From: Sphingobacterium sp.
GTDB taxonomy: Bacteria > Bacteroidota > Bacteroidia > Sphingobacteriales > Sphingobacteriaceae
Assembly (NCBI GenBank): GCA_030146225.1
Contig: JASLCA010000063.1
Location: forward strand, 1-6,594
Length of the DNA: 6,594 nucleotides
Reading direction: 5' to 3'
Shown here piece after piece: positions 5,187-6,594 of the stretch. The position numbers and the translations under genes were made by a program. Below the pieces are notes generated by a model that did no database searches, was not told where the DNA came from, and worked only from the letters and a program-made list of their open reading frames with translations. Numbering within the stretch: the first letter of the stretch is position 1; each line of letters begins with the position of its first letter.

Positions 5187-6353
5187 ATGAAGAGTATAAA
5201 CATCGATTATTATCAGCTTGATGAGCTGTTTTCCGCAGAACATAAGTTGGTTCGCGAGAGTGTGCGTGCCTTTGTCAATTCGGATATAAAGCCGATTATA
5301 GAAAATAGCGCCCAAGAGCATAAGGAGATTCCTGACTTAATGAAGAAACTAGGCGCTATAGGAGCCTTAGGTCCTTATATACCGGTGGAGTATGGAGGAG
5401 TAGGCTTGGATCAGATTTCTTATGGCTTAATTATGCAAGAATTGGAGGCTGGGGATTCCGCCGTTCGCTCGGCGGCCTCGGTGCAATCTTCCTTAGTTAT
5501 GTATCCCATTTATACCTATGGCTCGGAAGCCCAAAAGCAGGCATGGCTACCAGGGCTTGCTAAAGGAGAGTTGGTAGGAGCCTTTGGCCTGACCGAGCCC
5601 AACCATGGATCGGATCCTGCTGGCATGGAAACCCGCTTAACTAAGGATGGGACTGGTTATCGATTAAATGGGGCTAAGATGTGGATTACCAATGCGCCTA
5701 TTTGTGATATTGCGGTGGTTTGGGCAAGGGATGAGGAGGGCAAGGTAAGGGGAGTGCTTGTACCAAAGGAGGCTGAGGGCTTTAATCGGGTTGAAACCTT
5801 GGGTAAATGGTCCTTGCGCGCTTCGCGAACAGGGGAGCTGGTTTTTGATAATGTATATATTCAGGAGTCGGATATTCTACCAGGGGTAAGTAGTATGCGT
5901 GGACCTTTGTCTTGTCTTAACTCGGCACGCTATGGCATTTCATGGGGAGTGATTGGGGCTGCGGTAGATTGTTATCAGACCGCTGTGAAATATGCCTTGG
6001 AGCGGGAGCAGTTTGGAAAACCTATTGCGGCTTTTCAGTTGCAGCAAAAGAAACTAGCGGAGATGTTAACCGAGATTACCAAAGCACAACTGCTTTCTTG
6101 GCGTTTGGGTGTATTGAAAAATGAAGATAGGGCTACTCCACAGCAGATATCCATGGCAAAAAGGAATAATGTAGCGATGGCTTTGCAGATTGCCAGAGAT
6201 GCACGTCAAGTTTTGGGTGCAATGGGCATAGTAGGGGATTACCCGATTATGCGGCATATGATGAACCTGGAGTCTGTGATTACCTATGAAGGTACACACG
6301 ATATTCATTTGCTAATAACGGGACAAGATATTACCGGCATCCCTGCATTTTAA
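5187..6353 (+). CDS. gcdH: Glutaryl-CoA dehydrogenase (decarboxylating)
   Basis: This FAD enzyme converts glutaryl-CoA to crotonyl-CoA and CO2, passing electrons to electron-transfer flavoprotein. The 388-residue protein is a complete acyl-CoA dehydrogenase: N-terminal helical domain, FGLTEPNHGSDP (133-144) and MWITNAP (165-171) around FAD, then C-terminal helices ending TYEGTHDIH (366-374) with catalytic base Glu368, and TGIPAF. Features specific to glutaryl-CoA dehydrogenase are RSAASVQSSLV (94-104), whose Arg94 and Ser98 align with human residues contacting the glutaryl carboxylate, Glu87, GKWSLRASRTGELVFDNV (206-223), and LNSARYGISWGVIGA (244-258). Glu87 plus Tyr367 before the base suggest the decarboxylating class. 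The frame runs upstream to a TTG at 5163, but ATG 5187 begins the family-like N-terminus. There is no Shine-Dalgarno. It is divergent from pcd-lat, placing it in the same lysine pathway, and ends in a hairpin terminator. Confidence 0.94.
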   Translation: MKSINIDYYQLDELFSAEHKLVRESVRAFVNSDIKPIIENSAQEHKEIPDLMKKLGAIGALGPYIPVEYGGVGLDQISYGLIMQELEAGDSAVRSAASVQSSLVMYPIYTYGSEAQKQAWLPGLAKGELVGAFGLTEPNHGSDPAGMETRLTKDGTGYRLNGAKMWITNAPICDIAVVWARDEEGKVRGVLVPKEAEGFNRVETLGKWSLRASRTGELVFDNVYIQESDILPGVSSMRGPLSCLNSARYGISWGVIGAAVDCYQTAVKYALEREQFGKPIAAFQLQQKKLAEMLTEITKAQLLSWRLGVLKNEDRATPQQISMAKRNNVAMALQIARDARQVLGAMGIVGDYPIMRHMMNLESVITYEGTHDIHLLITGQDITGIPAF

Positions 6354-6375
6354 GAATTGTTTGCCTAGGTATTGT

Positions 6376-6410
6376 AAAGCTTCCTTATATATAAGGAAGC
6401 TTTGTTTTAT
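6376..6410 (+). terminator. Intrinsic terminator of gcdH
   Basis: AAAGCTTCCTTAT (6376-6388) and ATAAGGAAGCTTT (6391-6403) form a perfect 28-bp palindrome with a 2-bp centre, followed by GTTTTAT. It begins 22 nt after the gcdH stop. On the minus strand only three T follow the stem, so it favours plus-strand termination, though it could also help end a convergent transcript. Confidence 0.85.
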
Positions 6411-6426
6411 TGAGGTCAATCCTTAT

Positions 6427-6440
6427 CCTATATATATAGG
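6427..6440. repeat. 14-bp perfect palindrome in the convergent intergenic region
   Basis: CCTATATATATAGG is self-complementary. It has no T-run on either side, so it is unlikely to terminate transcription alone. The surrounding 6404-6497 stretch holds no gene I can support. Confidence 0.35.
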
Positions 6441-6497
6441 TACTCAGATTGATTCATCGTATACTATTATAAGGCCTCACTTTGCTATATGCCTGCT

Positions 6498-6593
6498 TTA
6501 GCAATAGCTATTATAAATACTTTCTTTAAAATCCAGCTGAGGTATACGATTTTTTGTTTCCATACGTTTATACTGTTCAAGTGTAAAGGCCTT
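6498..6593 (-). CDS. Possible C-terminal end of a gene cut by the window edge
   Basis: On the minus strand a frame enters from the right edge and ends at TAA (6498-6500), giving 31 residues. The sequence is hydrophilic with Glu, Lys and Arg mixed with aromatic and Leu/Ile residues (KAFTLEQYKRMETKN... ending NSYC), plausible for the end of a soluble protein. Two other frames are also open here: another minus frame to 6485 and a hydrophobic plus frame from ATG 6489. The call therefore rests on composition only. If real, it converges on gcdH. I do not recognise the family. Confidence 0.4.
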   Translation of the reverse strand, partial: KAFTLEQYKRMETKNRIPQLDFKESIYNSYC

Positions 6594-6594
6594 G

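Noticed and set aside
6456..6550. Inverted ATCGTATAC / GTATACGAT copies about 80 bp apart, considered as mobile-element ends
   Set aside because: The 9-bp match contains the self-palindrome GTATAC, there is no transposase between the copies and no target duplication, so chance explains it.

Overview
The window reads as a chromosomal segment from a Bacteroidota species, most likely Sphingobacteriaceae (Sphingobacterium or Pedobacter-like). This rests on the AT-rich intergenic DNA, the near absence of Shine-Dalgarno sequences before the main starts, exact matches to the Bacteroidota -7 promoter box TAnnTTTG upstream of two genes, and the protein types. The genus is an inference from recall; no search was run.

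Layout, left to right. Positions 1-370 carry no gene I can support, only a 12-bp inverted repeat. A minus-strand gene (371-1105) encodes MtgA, the monofunctional peptidoglycan glycosyltransferase. It is divergent from a plus-strand gene (1218-2213) for an uncharacterised 331-residue protein whose N-terminal half looks like an HNH-endonuclease-type fold that has lost its metal and catalytic residues. The two share a short promoter region with a -7 box on each strand, a 22-bp-spaced direct repeat and a small palindrome. A 34-bp perfect palindrome flanked by A and T runs (2214-2247) is a bidirectional terminator between this gene and the convergent lysine genes.

The right half is a lysine-degradation divergon. 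On the minus strand, a piperideine-6-carboxylate / aminoadipate-semialdehyde dehydrogenase of the ALDH7 type (3540-5069) is followed after 2 nt by L-lysine 6-aminotransferase (2251-3537). On the plus strand, across a 117-bp very AT-rich gap, lies glutaryl-CoA dehydrogenase (5187-6353). Together they cover lysine to aminoadipate semialdehyde (Lat), semialdehyde to L-2-aminoadipate (Pcd), and, after transamination and oxidative decarboxylation by enzymes not in this window, glutaryl-CoA to crotonyl-CoA plus CO2 (GcdH). This is the aminotransferase route, not the saccharopine route.

The gap between pcd and gcdH also holds a 28-codon ORF with an exact AGGAGG at ideal spacing, which is unusual for this phylum but may be chance. 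After gcdH there is a strong hairpin terminator, a second small palindrome, and at the right edge possibly the C-terminal 31 codons of a minus-strand gene. I see no mobile element, CRISPR array, tRNA or rRNA. The only real candidates for something undescribed are the HNH-like protein of unknown function and the small ORF in the lysine divergon.
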